In this document: positions 1-6,373 of the stretch, in pieces | Layout of the letters: the number at the start of each line of letters is the position of its first letter | Numbering within the stretch: position 1 is the stretch's first letter | Assembly (NCBI GenBank): GCA_040392805.1 | Contig: JBEBVI010000247.1 | Span: 1 to 6,373 of the forward strand | Direction: 5' to 3' | DNA: 6,373 nucleotides | Source of the DNA: Taibaiella helvus_B | Lineage (GTDB): Bacteria > Bacteroidota > Bacteroidia > Chitinophagales > Chitinophagaceae | Made by a program: the position numbers and the translations under genes | The notes under the pieces: generated by a model | What the model was told of the DNA's origin: nothing | Seen by the model: the letters and a program-made list of their open reading frames with translations, nothing else | Databases searched by the model: none

Positions 1-2304
1 GTCTATATAGCAATCCTTCTTTATTTCTAAAGTACCCGTATTGTTACAGCCATGTTCATTGGTAACCCTCAGGCTGTACGTTCCCGGATGTTTTACTTCT
101 AGATCTTCTGTTGTAGCTCCGGTATTCCAGATATAAGTATAACCCGGTTGATGCGCCGCCCGGTTACTGATAACAATCCCCTTGCTGTGTGGACATATTA
201 CAGTATCTTCATCCAAATCTACTATCGGTAAAGCATGTACAATTAAAGTATCCATATAGGCAGTGTCTGGACAGGCACGGAATTTCCCCGTAAGCGTTAC
301 CGGGTATATGCCTGCGTCATCATAAGCATGCTGTATCTGCCGGGCTGGTATGTCATACAAGTTAGTACCTTTTTCAAAGTCCCAATGCAAACTGTTTAAC
401 GATCCGGTATAAATTGGGGTGAATAGTACCTGGTCTCCTACACACAGTTCTTTCCTGTCAGTGGAAAAACTTACTTGTCCTAAAGTGTCCACTATAATAT
501 CCCTGTAAAAAGTATCGTAGCAGGGGGTGCTGCTGGCTGCAATAAGTGTAATCCTGTATTTGCCGGGAAATGTATAAGTATGCTCCGGATGCCGTTGTGT
601 TACTGTATGCCCCTCGCCAAAGTCCCAATACCAGGTGTTTAAATCTCCGGTTGAAGTATTTTGAAAAGTATATGCTTGCCGTTGACAGAGAATGGAATCA
701 ATGGTAAACAAGGCTTCCAGAGGCAGAGGTGGTTCTATAATGAAATACAATGTTGTATCACAACCGTAAATGGTATGGATATTGACTTTATAATTACCTG
801 GCGCTAATTGTGCCAGCGTATCTCCACTACTCTTCAATGATGTCTTCAGCAAAGAGTCCCGACTGTTATACCAGTGTATGGTATAACGAAAAGTATCATT
901 GCTTACCGGGCTGATTATTGCCGTATCCTGCACCATATAACTACAGCTTTTTCTGACACTGGTGTACAATTGAGGCAGACTACCGGAACCGAAAATAACA
1001 TGGATACTATCTACATAATAGTTACATCCTTTCCGGAAACCGACAGTATACCAACCGGGTGCATTTATAACAATACTATCTGTTTGAGCGCCTGTGCTCC
1101 ATACATAGGTATTTCCGGTACTATCGGCTCCAATACGGATGCTATCTGCGAAACAGGCTAATACCCGGCTGGAGTTATAAAAAGTATCGGGTGATCGGGT
1201 AAAGCCAAGATTATTAGGTAAGCCAAGTAAACAGTGGCTGCCAGGAGCAAGCCGGACCCCGGGAGACTGGAAACTACAGGCGCTGCCATATAAGTTGGGA
1301 TAGTTGATACAGTCTATCCAGTTTTTAAAAGGTGCCGTTAAATATAATTTACCATCCGGGCCTAATTGCATATCCAATATAGCATAACCTATACCATTAC
1401 CAACAAAATATCTACTGGCTGCAATATTATTTTGCTTTAAATCATATTGAAATATACTGCCTACACTATCATTAGCAGTTACATACAATTTTGAATTATC
1501 CGGTGAAAAACAAGCGCCATAAGTACGTCCTACGGTACTATCAATCATAAGTATGGCAGACAATTTGCCGGTATTAGGATCGAAGCTATAAATTTCCACG
1601 CCGTTATAGGCTGTAGAGACCATCATTGACCGGTCTGGTGAAAACCGGATAACACCGGTATTATAACTGGACAATGCCCCTATACGCGAGGTCACAGGTG
1701 TATTCCTTACCCCGGTTTCTGTAATTTCATAAGCCAGGTAAGGTTCTTCATGGGCCGTGTCTTCCTGTGAGACTCGTACCATTAACCACAAATTACAGTT
1801 GTTACCGCTCACTACGGTCATTTTCTCCGTAAGACCGGTATCCGTAATTAATACCGGCCCTTCCTGTACATCGCCTGATCTCCCATTTAAATTCATGTCC
1901 ACAACCGAATAATATAATCCCATATACCAGGTATTGGAAAATACATAGTACTTATCTTTGTCATTAGGCTTTTCCGTAATCACAACACTTTGGGTTTCGC
2001 TGCTTATCTGGCTATTAGCAAAACCAAATGCACCATTAGGCATTACATTAAAATTCCTGTCCCTGATGTCGGCGCCATTACTGTAAAACAGGAGCTGCCC
2101 CTGTGCATTGCAGATGCTGGCACAACCTTCCAGCTGATAGAAGCCAGTGTCGGCGGGAATAGCTACCGGGGCGCCTCCGTTAAAATCAATACCTGCTCCC
2201 CATCGCCCGAACATCCATATGTTGTTTTCGCCCTGTCCATGGCATAAAACGCTAAGAATACCCATGGACAACACTGTATATAAGTAAGTTATTTTCCTAA
2301 ACAT
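1..2304 (-). CDS. Large secreted modular protein: propeller-like N-terminus, PKD and Ig-like domains (C-terminus outside window)
   Basis: Open frame of 768 codons from ATG at 2304-2302 to the window edge; I checked every codon and found no stop. Residues 1-23 form a signal peptide (MFRKITYLYTVLSMGILSVL, then CHG before Q24). Residues 27-110 carry the NIWMFGRWGAGIDFNGG ... EGCASI ... GQLLFYSNGA pattern that opens many large Bacteroidota T9SS cargo proteins. Residues 25-370 resemble a beta-propeller, with two FSPD-type strands near 218 and 265. Ig-like modules follow at about 384-445 (WSTGAQT at W402) and 446-528, then two PKD domains at 529-605 (WYWDFGEG, W558) and 608-689 (LHWDFEKGT), then another Ig-like module at 690-766 (WNTGATT at W726, ending at C765). 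It is probably a cell-surface or secreted adhesin-like protein; no catalytic motif is visible. The visible part ends at DCYID, where relatives usually enter a gliding-motility-type (T9SS type B) C-terminal domain; that domain is not in the window and is inferred. No Shine-Dalgarno sequence is seen before the ATG. Confidence 0.9.
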   Translation of the reverse strand, partial: MFRKITYLYTVLSMGILSVLCHGQGENNIWMFGRWGAGIDFNGGAPVAIPADTGFYQLEGCASICNAQGQLLFYSNGADIRDRNFNVMPNGAFGFANSQISSETQSVVITEKPNDKDKYYVFSNTWYMGLYYSVVDMNLNGRSGDVQEGPVLITDTGLTEKMTVVSGNNCNLWLMVRVSQEDTAHEEPYLAYEITETGVRNTPVTSRIGALSSYNTGVIRFSPDRSMMVSTAYNGVEIYSFDPNTGKLSAILMIDSTVGRTYGACFSPDNSKLYVTANDSVGSIFQYDLKQNNIAASRYFVGNGIGYAILDMQLGPDGKLYLTAPFKNWIDCINYPNLYGSACSFQSPGVRLAPGSHCLLGLPNNLGFTRSPDTFYNSSRVLACFADSIRIGADSTGNTYVWSTGAQTDSIVINAPGWYTVGFRKGCNYYVDSIHVIFGSGSLPQLYTSVRKSCSYMVQDTAIISPVSNDTFRYTIHWYNSRDSLLKTSLKSSGDTLAQLAPGNYKVNIHTIYGCDTTLYFIIEPPLPLEALFTIDSILCQRQAYTFQNTSTGDLNTWYWDFGEGHTVTQRHPEHTYTFPGKYRITLIAASSTPCYDTFYRDIIVDTLGQVSFSTDRKELCVGDQVLFTPIYTGSLNSLHWDFEKGTNLYDIPARQIQHAYDDAGIYPVTLTGKFRACPDTAYMDTLIVHALPIVDLDEDTVICPHSKGIVISNRAAHQPGYTYIWNTGATTEDLEVKHPGTYSLRVTNEHGCNNTGTLEIKKDCYID

Positions 2305-2495
2305 AACATCTTAATTTGTAATACTCCACATCAATTCCCGAGGTAACTATCACCTGAAGCATGGTGAGACAAGAACGACTTAAACTTACCACAACATGCT
2401 ATAGCCTTACTGATGTGTCGGCCTGACTCAATACGGCTACAGAAGCATCTATGTACAGATTCATTTTCCTGTCTGGCTATTCTGCCCTTCAACAA
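2305..2495. other. Intergenic spacer upstream of the large PKD protein
   Basis: This non-coding stretch must hold the leader, and perhaps the promoter, of the gene starting at 2304. The nearest thing to a Bacteroidota -7 element (TAnnTTTG) on the minus strand is TAAGTTTA at 2388-2381, one base off, but no TTG lies at a suitable distance upstream, so I do not call it a promoter. A weak 5-bp pairing (TAGCC/GGCTA) occurs around 2402-2440. No open frame of note was seen. Confidence 0.5.
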
Positions 2496-2523
2496 GTATG
2501 TACGCGTCTAAGCGCGTACATAC
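2496..2523 (-). terminator. Perfect 11-bp hairpin, putative terminator of the SBBP propeller gene
   Basis: The arms GTATGTACGCG (2496-2506) and CGCGTACATAC (2513-2523) are exact reverse complements around a 6-base loop, TCTAAG. The hairpin begins 28 bases past the TAA stop of the minus-strand gene ending at 2552, the usual place for a terminator. On the minus strand it is followed by TTGTTGAAGGG, so the T-tract is weak; there is no T-tract on the plus side. A symmetric protein-binding site is the alternative, but the position favours termination or 3'-end protection. Confidence 0.55.
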
Positions 2524-2551
2524 AGGATAACAATGGGGGATAAACAATATA

Positions 2552-4672
2552 TTATTCTTTTATTATTTTTTCTACTTTAATCAATCTGCCATCCGTATCT
2601 GTAATACGCAGGAGGTAAATGCCCTGAGCAAATTCCTTTACAGAAATTTCTTTTGCATTAACGGCATATAGAATCTTACGTCCGTCAATACTACTGACAT
2701 CTGCATTAATAGAAAAGGGGCTGTTGATATAGATAACATTCTGTGCCGGATTGGGATAAATGCTGATATACCTGCTTATATTGCTGATTTCATTAACGGA
2801 ATTCTCCGCATTGGTCACCTGGTAAACAGGAGAAGTAGCTTCACAGTCTTCTTCATTTTTAACTTTTACGGTATAGCCCCCATTCTCGGCTACAGTATAA
2901 GTGGAATCAGTAGCGCCCGGGATAAGCTCACCGTCTTTATACCATTGGTAAGTAGTATAAGTACCACTTACCCCCAGTACAAACCCATCAATAGTAATAA
3001 TCGGTTCCAGTTGGTAAAAGGTTAAATCAAGGATAACTGTACTATCGCAACCGGCAGTATTAGAGAACCGTTGTTCGTAAATGCCGTTGATTGTATAAGT
3101 TTTTCCGTTCAAAGTATAGTCCTCTCCACATTCCATTATAGTTAAATAAGAAGATGTTGTATCACCACAGGCTAATTTAAGAACAAACGCATCATTGCTC
3201 CCGGCTGAGGTAAGTTTACCGGCATTTGCTCCTGAGCCAAAATTTGCCGTCCCCGAAAACCACCCCGTCGCATACACATTACCGCTACCATCCACAGCTA
3301 CTCCCCGGCCCTTAGCCCATTGGTAGGTGCCATTAGCATCGTACTTGGCTACGAACACATCCGGGTCCCCCGCTGAGGTAAGTGTATCAATATTCGCCCC
3401 GGAGCCAAAATAGGCTCCCTGCATAGCAAAATACCCTGTAATATATACATTGCCAACACCATCTGCAGCTACATCCCAACCCTGATCGTAACCGGCACCG
3501 CCTATATTTTTAGCCCAAAGGTAGGTACCACTAGCATCGTACTTGGCTATGAACGCATCGTCATCTCCCGATGAAGTAAGAGTACCACCATTGCCGCCGG
3601 GATTAAAATTTGCTCCCAGAGCATTAAAATTTCCAATCATGTACACATCACCGCTGCCATCTACAGCTGCTATCCCATAACCAATATCATTACCTGCACC
3701 TCCCATACTCTTAGCCCAAAGGTAGGTACCACTGGCATTATATTTGGCTATGAATGCATCATAGTCTCCTGCTGAAGTAAGGTTGCCACCGCTACCGCCG
3801 GGATTAAAATTTGCTCCGGGAGCAGTAAAATACCCTGTTACATATATATTACCGTTATCCTCAATAGCTACTCCGTAACCAGCATCGGAACCAACGCCTC
3901 CCATACTTTTGGCCCATTGATAGCCACCATTGGCATCGTACTTGACTAAGAACGCATCATTGCCCCCGGCTGAAGTAAGGTTGCCACCGCTACCATCGGG
4001 ATTAAAACTTGCCCCCTGTGCAGCAAAATACCCCGTTACATACACATTACCACTACTGTCCACGGCTATCTTATGGCTTCGGTCATTACCACCACCACCC
4101 ATACTTTTGGCCCATTGGTAAGTGCCATTGGCATTGTATTTGGCTACGAATACATCAGTGCCTCCTGCTGAGGTCAGTGTATCAGTATTTACCCCTGAAC
4201 CAAAATATGCTCCTTGCGCAGCAAAATGTCCTGTCACATATACATTACCGTTACCATCCAAAGCTACTCCAAAACCCTGATCACCGCCAATACCAGGACC
4301 TCCCATTCTTTTTGCCCATTGGTAAGCACCACTGGCGTCATACTTGGCTACGAACACATCAGCGCCCCCGGCCGAGGTTAGTGTATCAGTACTTGCGCCG
4401 GAACCAAAATATGCTCCTTGCACAGGAAAATATCCTGTCACATACACATTACCACTATCATCTACGGCCATTCCTTGAGCAATATCACTACCGGCGCCTC
4501 CCATACTTTTAGCCCAGACGAAATTTACATTCTGGGCATTTACATAGATACTGCAACTTAATGAAAACATGCATAGAGCAAAGGCCTTATTTCTGCAACA
4601 ACAGACCAGTTTAACAGAGGATCCAATAAAAACCTTAAACCAGTTTTTTACATTCATGTTCATTTTCATCAT
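2552..4672 (-). CDS. T9SS-secreted SBBP-type seven-bladed beta-propeller protein with type A sorting domain
   Basis: Complete 706-residue protein. The N-terminus has an unusually long basic region, then a hydrophobic core (AFALCMFSLSCSIYV) and a likely cleavage site VNA|Q after residue 46. Residues 53-501 are seven tandem blades of about 66 residues with the signature WAKSMGG.G.D ... GNVYVTGYF ... LTSAGG.D.FVAKYDA.G.YQ, which is the SBBP (beta-propeller) repeat family. Residues 502-554 form a small module ending GCDSTVILDL, and 555-630 an Ig-like module (YQWYKDGELIPGA ... GGYTVKV ... C). Residues 632-706 are a T9SS type A sorting domain: YPNPAQN at 639-645, DGRKI, then GIYLLRI and a basic tail. 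The protein is expected to cross the outer membrane by T9SS and be anchored or released after CTD cleavage. Its ligand is unknown and no catalytic motif is visible, so a binding or structural role is inferred. The leader is AT-rich, with ATGs at codons 1, 2, 4 and 6; I kept the first. The gene lies 58 bases after the small lipoprotein gene. Confidence 0.95.
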   Translation of the reverse strand: MMKMNMNVKNWFKVFIGSSVKLVCCCRNKAFALCMFSLSCSIYVNAQNVNFVWAKSMGGAGSDIAQGMAVDDSGNVYVTGYFPVQGAYFGSGASTDTLTSAGGADVFVAKYDASGAYQWAKRMGGPGIGGDQGFGVALDGNGNVYVTGHFAAQGAYFGSGVNTDTLTSAGGTDVFVAKYNANGTYQWAKSMGGGGNDRSHKIAVDSSGNVYVTGYFAAQGASFNPDGSGGNLTSAGGNDAFLVKYDANGGYQWAKSMGGVGSDAGYGVAIEDNGNIYVTGYFTAPGANFNPGGSGGNLTSAGDYDAFIAKYNASGTYLWAKSMGGAGNDIGYGIAAVDGSGDVYMIGNFNALGANFNPGGNGGTLTSSGDDDAFIAKYDASGTYLWAKNIGGAGYDQGWDVAADGVGNVYITGYFAMQGAYFGSGANIDTLTSAGDPDVFVAKYDANGTYQWAKGRGVAVDGSGNVYATGWFSGTANFGSGANAGKLTSAGSNDAFVLKLACGDTTSSYLTIMECGEDYTLNGKTYTINGIYEQRFSNTAGCDSTVILDLTFYQLEPIITIDGFVLGVSGTYTTYQWYKDGELIPGATDSTYTVAENGGYTVKVKNEEDCEATSPVYQVTNAENSVNEISNISRYISIYPNPAQNVIYINSPFSINADVSSIDGRKILYAVNAKEISVKEFAQGIYLLRITDTDGRLIKVEKIIKE
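3170..4516 (-). repeat. Seven tandem ~198-bp repeats encoding the SBBP blades
   Basis: Blade units, each starting at the W of WAK, lie at 4516-4319, 4318-4115, 4114-3917, 3916-3719, 3718-3518, 3517-3320 and 3319-3170, encoding 66, 68, 66, 66, 67, 66 and 50 residues. Two subtypes alternate in blocks. Units 1, 2, 6 and 7 carry FGSG followed by a TDTLTSAG-like stretch; units 3, 4 and 5 carry FNP.G.GG followed by NLTSAG or TLTSSG. Similarity is also clear in the DNA, for instance the shared AGCCCAAAGGTAGGTACCAC at the starts of units 5 and 6 (plus-strand reading). All unit lengths are multiples of three, so gain or loss of a unit would keep the frame. Confidence 0.9.
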
Positions 4673-4730
4673 TGTTTTGAAATTTAAAAATTAATAAATA
4701 AAAATTAGCGGTAATCAGGGTTATTTATCA

Positions 4731-4973
4731 TCATGGTTCTTTTTCATTTAAAGGGGGATAAAGCCTATGTTCGGCATAGGGCAGTATAAGCTCTTCCGAT
4801 CGGGTGCCAGCAGGGTTATATTTAAAAGGTTCTATACTGTCTGGCAATACCAATTGCAGTTTGGGGGTGCTTGTTTGGGGGTTTACAGGAGTAGGTTTTC
4901 TGCTGCAGGATATCGACTGCCATAGCAACAAGCTCACTAATAATGTCCCGATTATAACCTGCCTTTTCAACAT
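4731..4973 (-). CDS. Small putative lipoprotein, 80 residues, function unknown
   Basis: I chose the ATG at 4973-4971. An in-frame TTG at 4982 would add three residues, but the ATG gives a better signal peptide. Residues 1-22 are a basic start (MLKRQ), a hydrophobic core (VIIGTLLVSLLLW) and QSIS before C23. SIS-C is a loose lipobox, since Ser replaces the usual Leu at -3; lipidation at C23 is therefore plausible rather than certain. The mature part is about 58 residues, begins SRKPTPVNPQTSTPK and is rich in proline and charge, with no recognisable domain. No +2 or +3 acidic run typical of surface-exposed Bacteroidota lipoproteins is present, so a periplasm-facing anchor is as likely. It lies 58 bases before the SBBP propeller gene on the same strand with no strong terminator between, so the two may be co-transcribed. 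I do not recognise the family. The coding assignment rests on the signal peptide and the position. Confidence 0.6.
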   Translation of the reverse strand: MLKRQVIIGTLLVSLLLWQSISCSRKPTPVNPQTSTPKLQLVLPDSIEPFKYNPAGTRSEELILPYAEHRLYPPLNEKEP

Positions 4974-5096
4974 TATATTCAATAACCGTTTTAAAATAAT
5001 TTTTGGTTTTCAAAATCCTGTTTGCTCAATTTTTACAGGCGAATAACAGGCATATTTCCTATGGAAAAATAAGACTGAAAAATTTAAATATTAATA

Positions 5097-5130
5097 CGAA
5101 AGTATGTTTACTCTATATTCATGATTTCAA
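5097..5130 (-). promoter_or_regulatory. Candidate Bacteroidota-type promoter for the lipoprotein/propeller genes
   Basis: Read on the minus strand, TTG (5130-5128) is followed after 23 bases by TACTTTCG (5104-5097), seven of eight matches to the Bacteroidota -7 consensus TAnnTTTG. It lies about 125 bases upstream of the lipoprotein ATG. The spacing is at the long end and the region is AT-rich, so chance matches are likely. Confidence 0.25.
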
Positions 5131-5155
5131 GGAAAACTGCCAATTTTTGAAATCA
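5122..5155. promoter_or_regulatory. 9+9 bp dyad in the divergent intergenic region, possible operator
   Basis: TGATTTCAA (5122-5130) and TTGAAATCA (5147-5155) are exact reverse complements separated by 16 bases, about 25 bases centre to centre. The dyad lies between the divergent lipoprotein and TPR genes, and its left arm overlaps the TTG of the candidate minus-strand promoter. A dimeric regulator site is possible; a weak transcribed hairpin is the alternative. The arms are AT-rich, so chance cannot be excluded. Confidence 0.35.
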
Positions 5156-5232
5156 CGGTAAACCATTAGATATTCATTTCTTATATAAAACTTCCCGGAT
5201 TCTATAGACTTAATTATTATTTTTACCTGGTG

Positions 5233-6373
5233 ATGAAGCTACAATTTATAAGTTGTTACAAGCATACAGTAATAATCATATGGTTATTATTAGATACAAT
5301 TCCAATATTTCCGCAGCAACAGCTGGTACTTCCTTTTGAAAAAGGGAAATCTATTACTTCTGCGGATACGGCCTATGTTCATGGATTGTTTGCACAGGCT
5401 GATAAAATAAGGGGTTATAATATAGACAGCACCATCGTCTTATTAAAAACAGCACAAGCCTATAGTTTAAAGGCGAATTACCCTGATGGTATTGGCTGGT
5501 CTCTACTATCACTTGGTATTGTTTATGCCGATAAGGAAGACCATAAGAAAAGTCTTGCTTATTTAAAAACCGCAGGAACCTATAGTAAGAAAATGATCTT
5601 TATGAAGAAAGAACGTTTTACCGTGCTATGGTATGCGAATATGGCCATACCCTATGTACAACGGGCACTATACGACTCTGCATTAATGTATCTTATAAAG
5701 GGGGCGGAATTGGCAATTGCTTCAAGAGATACGTTAATGTCTATCAGTCTTAATAACAGAATAGCAGCAACATGGAATAATAACGGACAGTATAAGAATG
5801 CAATATATTATCTTAAAAAAGCAGAGCAATTATCATTAGCCAAAAAAGAAAAACGATTTCTGCCTGACATATACAATAATTTCGCCATAAACCATTGGGC
5901 TATGGGAGACACTTTCCAGCTATACTTTTATGCAAATAAAGCACTTGAAATAACGGAGCAAATTGAGTACCGCAGCGAGCAGAAAATGGCAACAGTATTA
6001 CTGGCTAATTATTACCTGGCACTTCAACATCCGGATTCTGCAATAATATATCTGGAAAAAGAACAAAAACTTGTGGGCAAAGGTATTCCTAAGGATCATT
6101 TTCATATAAATTGGGGATTCAGCGATGCTTATCATCAATTAAAACAGTACGACCTGGCTTTAAAACATGCTTTGAAGGCGCTTAACGTGGTTGAAAAGAC
6201 AAAAGCAAATAGCAATTCTTACACAAGTTTCTACCAATACCTCGCAAAGCTATACAACGATATAGGGAATTATCGAAATGCCTACACCTTTCAGTTGAAG
6301 TATAGCCAAATGAACGATAGTATTAATAAAGCCGAAAGAAACCTGGCAATAGACAGATTGGAAGCTCAGTACA
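5233..6373 (+). CDS. Exported TPR protein, probable sensor half of a TPR histidine kinase or TPR transcription regulator (C-terminus outside window)
   Basis: Open frame of 380 codons from ATG at 5233 to the right edge without a stop. Residues 1-28 form a signal peptide or N-terminal membrane anchor: MKLQFISCYKH, hydrophobic core TVIIIWLLL, then a Pro/Gln-rich exit around 24-30. Residues 45-361 are a run of about eight helical hairpins of TPR type, near 47-82, 83-120, 127-163, 168-204, 210-243, 250-282, 289-322 and 328-361. The clearest are YDSALMYLIKGAELA, GQYKNAIYYLKKAEQL, YDLALKHALKALNVV and GNYRNAYTFQLKYS. The end, QMNDSINKAERNLAIDRLEAQY, matches the linker that in Bacteroidota TPR sensors leads into a coiled coil, one transmembrane segment and a cytoplasmic LytS-like or HisKA_3-like kinase, or a LuxR-type HTH. 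The output domain is not in the window and is inferred. TPRs would lie in the periplasm. The gene is divergent from the lipoprotein and SBBP propeller genes. Confidence 0.85.
   Translation, partial: MKLQFISCYKHTVIIIWLLLDTIPIFPQQQLVLPFEKGKSITSADTAYVHGLFAQADKIRGYNIDSTIVLLKTAQAYSLKANYPDGIGWSLLSLGIVYADKEDHKKSLAYLKTAGTYSKKMIFMKKERFTVLWYANMAIPYVQRALYDSALMYLIKGAELAIASRDTLMSISLNNRIAATWNNNGQYKNAIYYLKKAEQLSLAKKEKRFLPDIYNNFAINHWAMGDTFQLYFYANKALEITEQIEYRSEQKMATVLLANYYLALQHPDSAIIYLEKEQKLVGKGIPKDHFHINWGFSDAYHQLKQYDLALKHALKALNVVEKTKANSNSYTSFYQYLAKLYNDIGNYRNAYTFQLKYSQMNDSINKAERNLAIDRLEAQY

Noticed and set aside
874..1161. Plus-strand frame of 95 residues
   Set aside because: It lies inside the 768-codon minus-strand frame with clear PKD and Ig-like modules; no domain or signal of its own.
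1990..2247. Plus-strand frame of 85 residues
   Set aside because: Antisense to the conserved N-terminal region of the large secreted protein; no independent support.
3930..4512. Plus-strand open frames of 63 and 167 residues (3930-4121 and 4009-4512)
   Set aside because: They run antisense to the blade repeats and show low-complexity His/Tyr/Pro/Leu composition that reflects the repeats; the minus strand has signal peptide, blades and sorting domain.
3170..4516. Regularly spaced repeats as a possible CRISPR array
   Set aside because: Period is about 198 bp, the units are degenerate and coding throughout, and they encode SBBP blades.
4673..4730. Terminator or separate promoter between lipoprotein and propeller genes
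   Set aside because: Only AT-rich sequence with weak, imperfect pairing and one-off -7 matches lacking a TTG partner; not enough for a call.
4822..5013. Minus-strand frame of 63 residues overlapping the lipoprotein in another frame
   Set aside because: Starts at TTG rather than ATG, has no signal peptide or domain, and overlaps a frame with a convincing signal sequence.
4804..5046. Plus-strand frame of 80 residues antisense to the lipoprotein
   Set aside because: No domain; its hydrophobic parts mirror the complementary strand, and it runs into the AT-rich intergenic region.
5143..5150. AATTTTTG and TATTTTTA (5217-5224) as plus-strand -7 elements for the TPR gene
   Set aside because: Each misses one consensus base and neither has a TTG at a proper distance upstream; the second is too close to the start codon at 5233.

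Overview
The window looks like chromosomal DNA of a Bacteroidota bacterium, most likely Chitinophagaceae or a close relative; the family-level placement is inference. The signs are a type IX secretion (T9SS) type A C-terminal sorting domain on one protein, a second very large secreted protein built of a propeller-like N-terminus plus PKD and Ig-like modules, AT-rich leaders without clear Shine-Dalgarno sequences, and a secreted-then-TPR protein of the kind that forms the sensor half of Bacteroidota regulators.

Layout. Positions 1-2304 (minus) hold the first 768 codons of a large modular secreted protein whose C-terminus lies beyond the left edge. A spacer at 2305-2551 contains a strong hairpin (2496-2523), probably the terminator of the next gene. 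Positions 2552-4672 (minus) encode a complete 706-residue secreted protein with seven SBBP-type beta-propeller blades, two small Ig-like modules and a T9SS type A sorting domain. Fifty-eight bases further upstream, 4731-4973 (minus) encodes an 80-residue putative lipoprotein. A divergent AT-rich intergenic region (4974-5232) carries a 9+9 bp dyad. Positions 5233-6373 (plus) hold the first 380 codons of an exported TPR protein, cut by the right edge just where a membrane segment and a kinase or DNA-binding output domain would be expected.

How the parts may work together. The lipoprotein and the SBBP propeller protein are co-directional and closely spaced, so they may share a transcript; the large PKD protein is co-directional but separated by the hairpin. 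The TPR protein is transcribed divergently from the lipoprotein/propeller pair and could regulate it, but only the arrangement supports that. No RNA genes, mobile elements, CRISPR arrays or tRNAs were seen. All genes belong to recognisable surface-protein or sensor classes; the least explained item is the small lipoprotein, and the most informative structure is the mosaic blade array with its shortened seventh blade.
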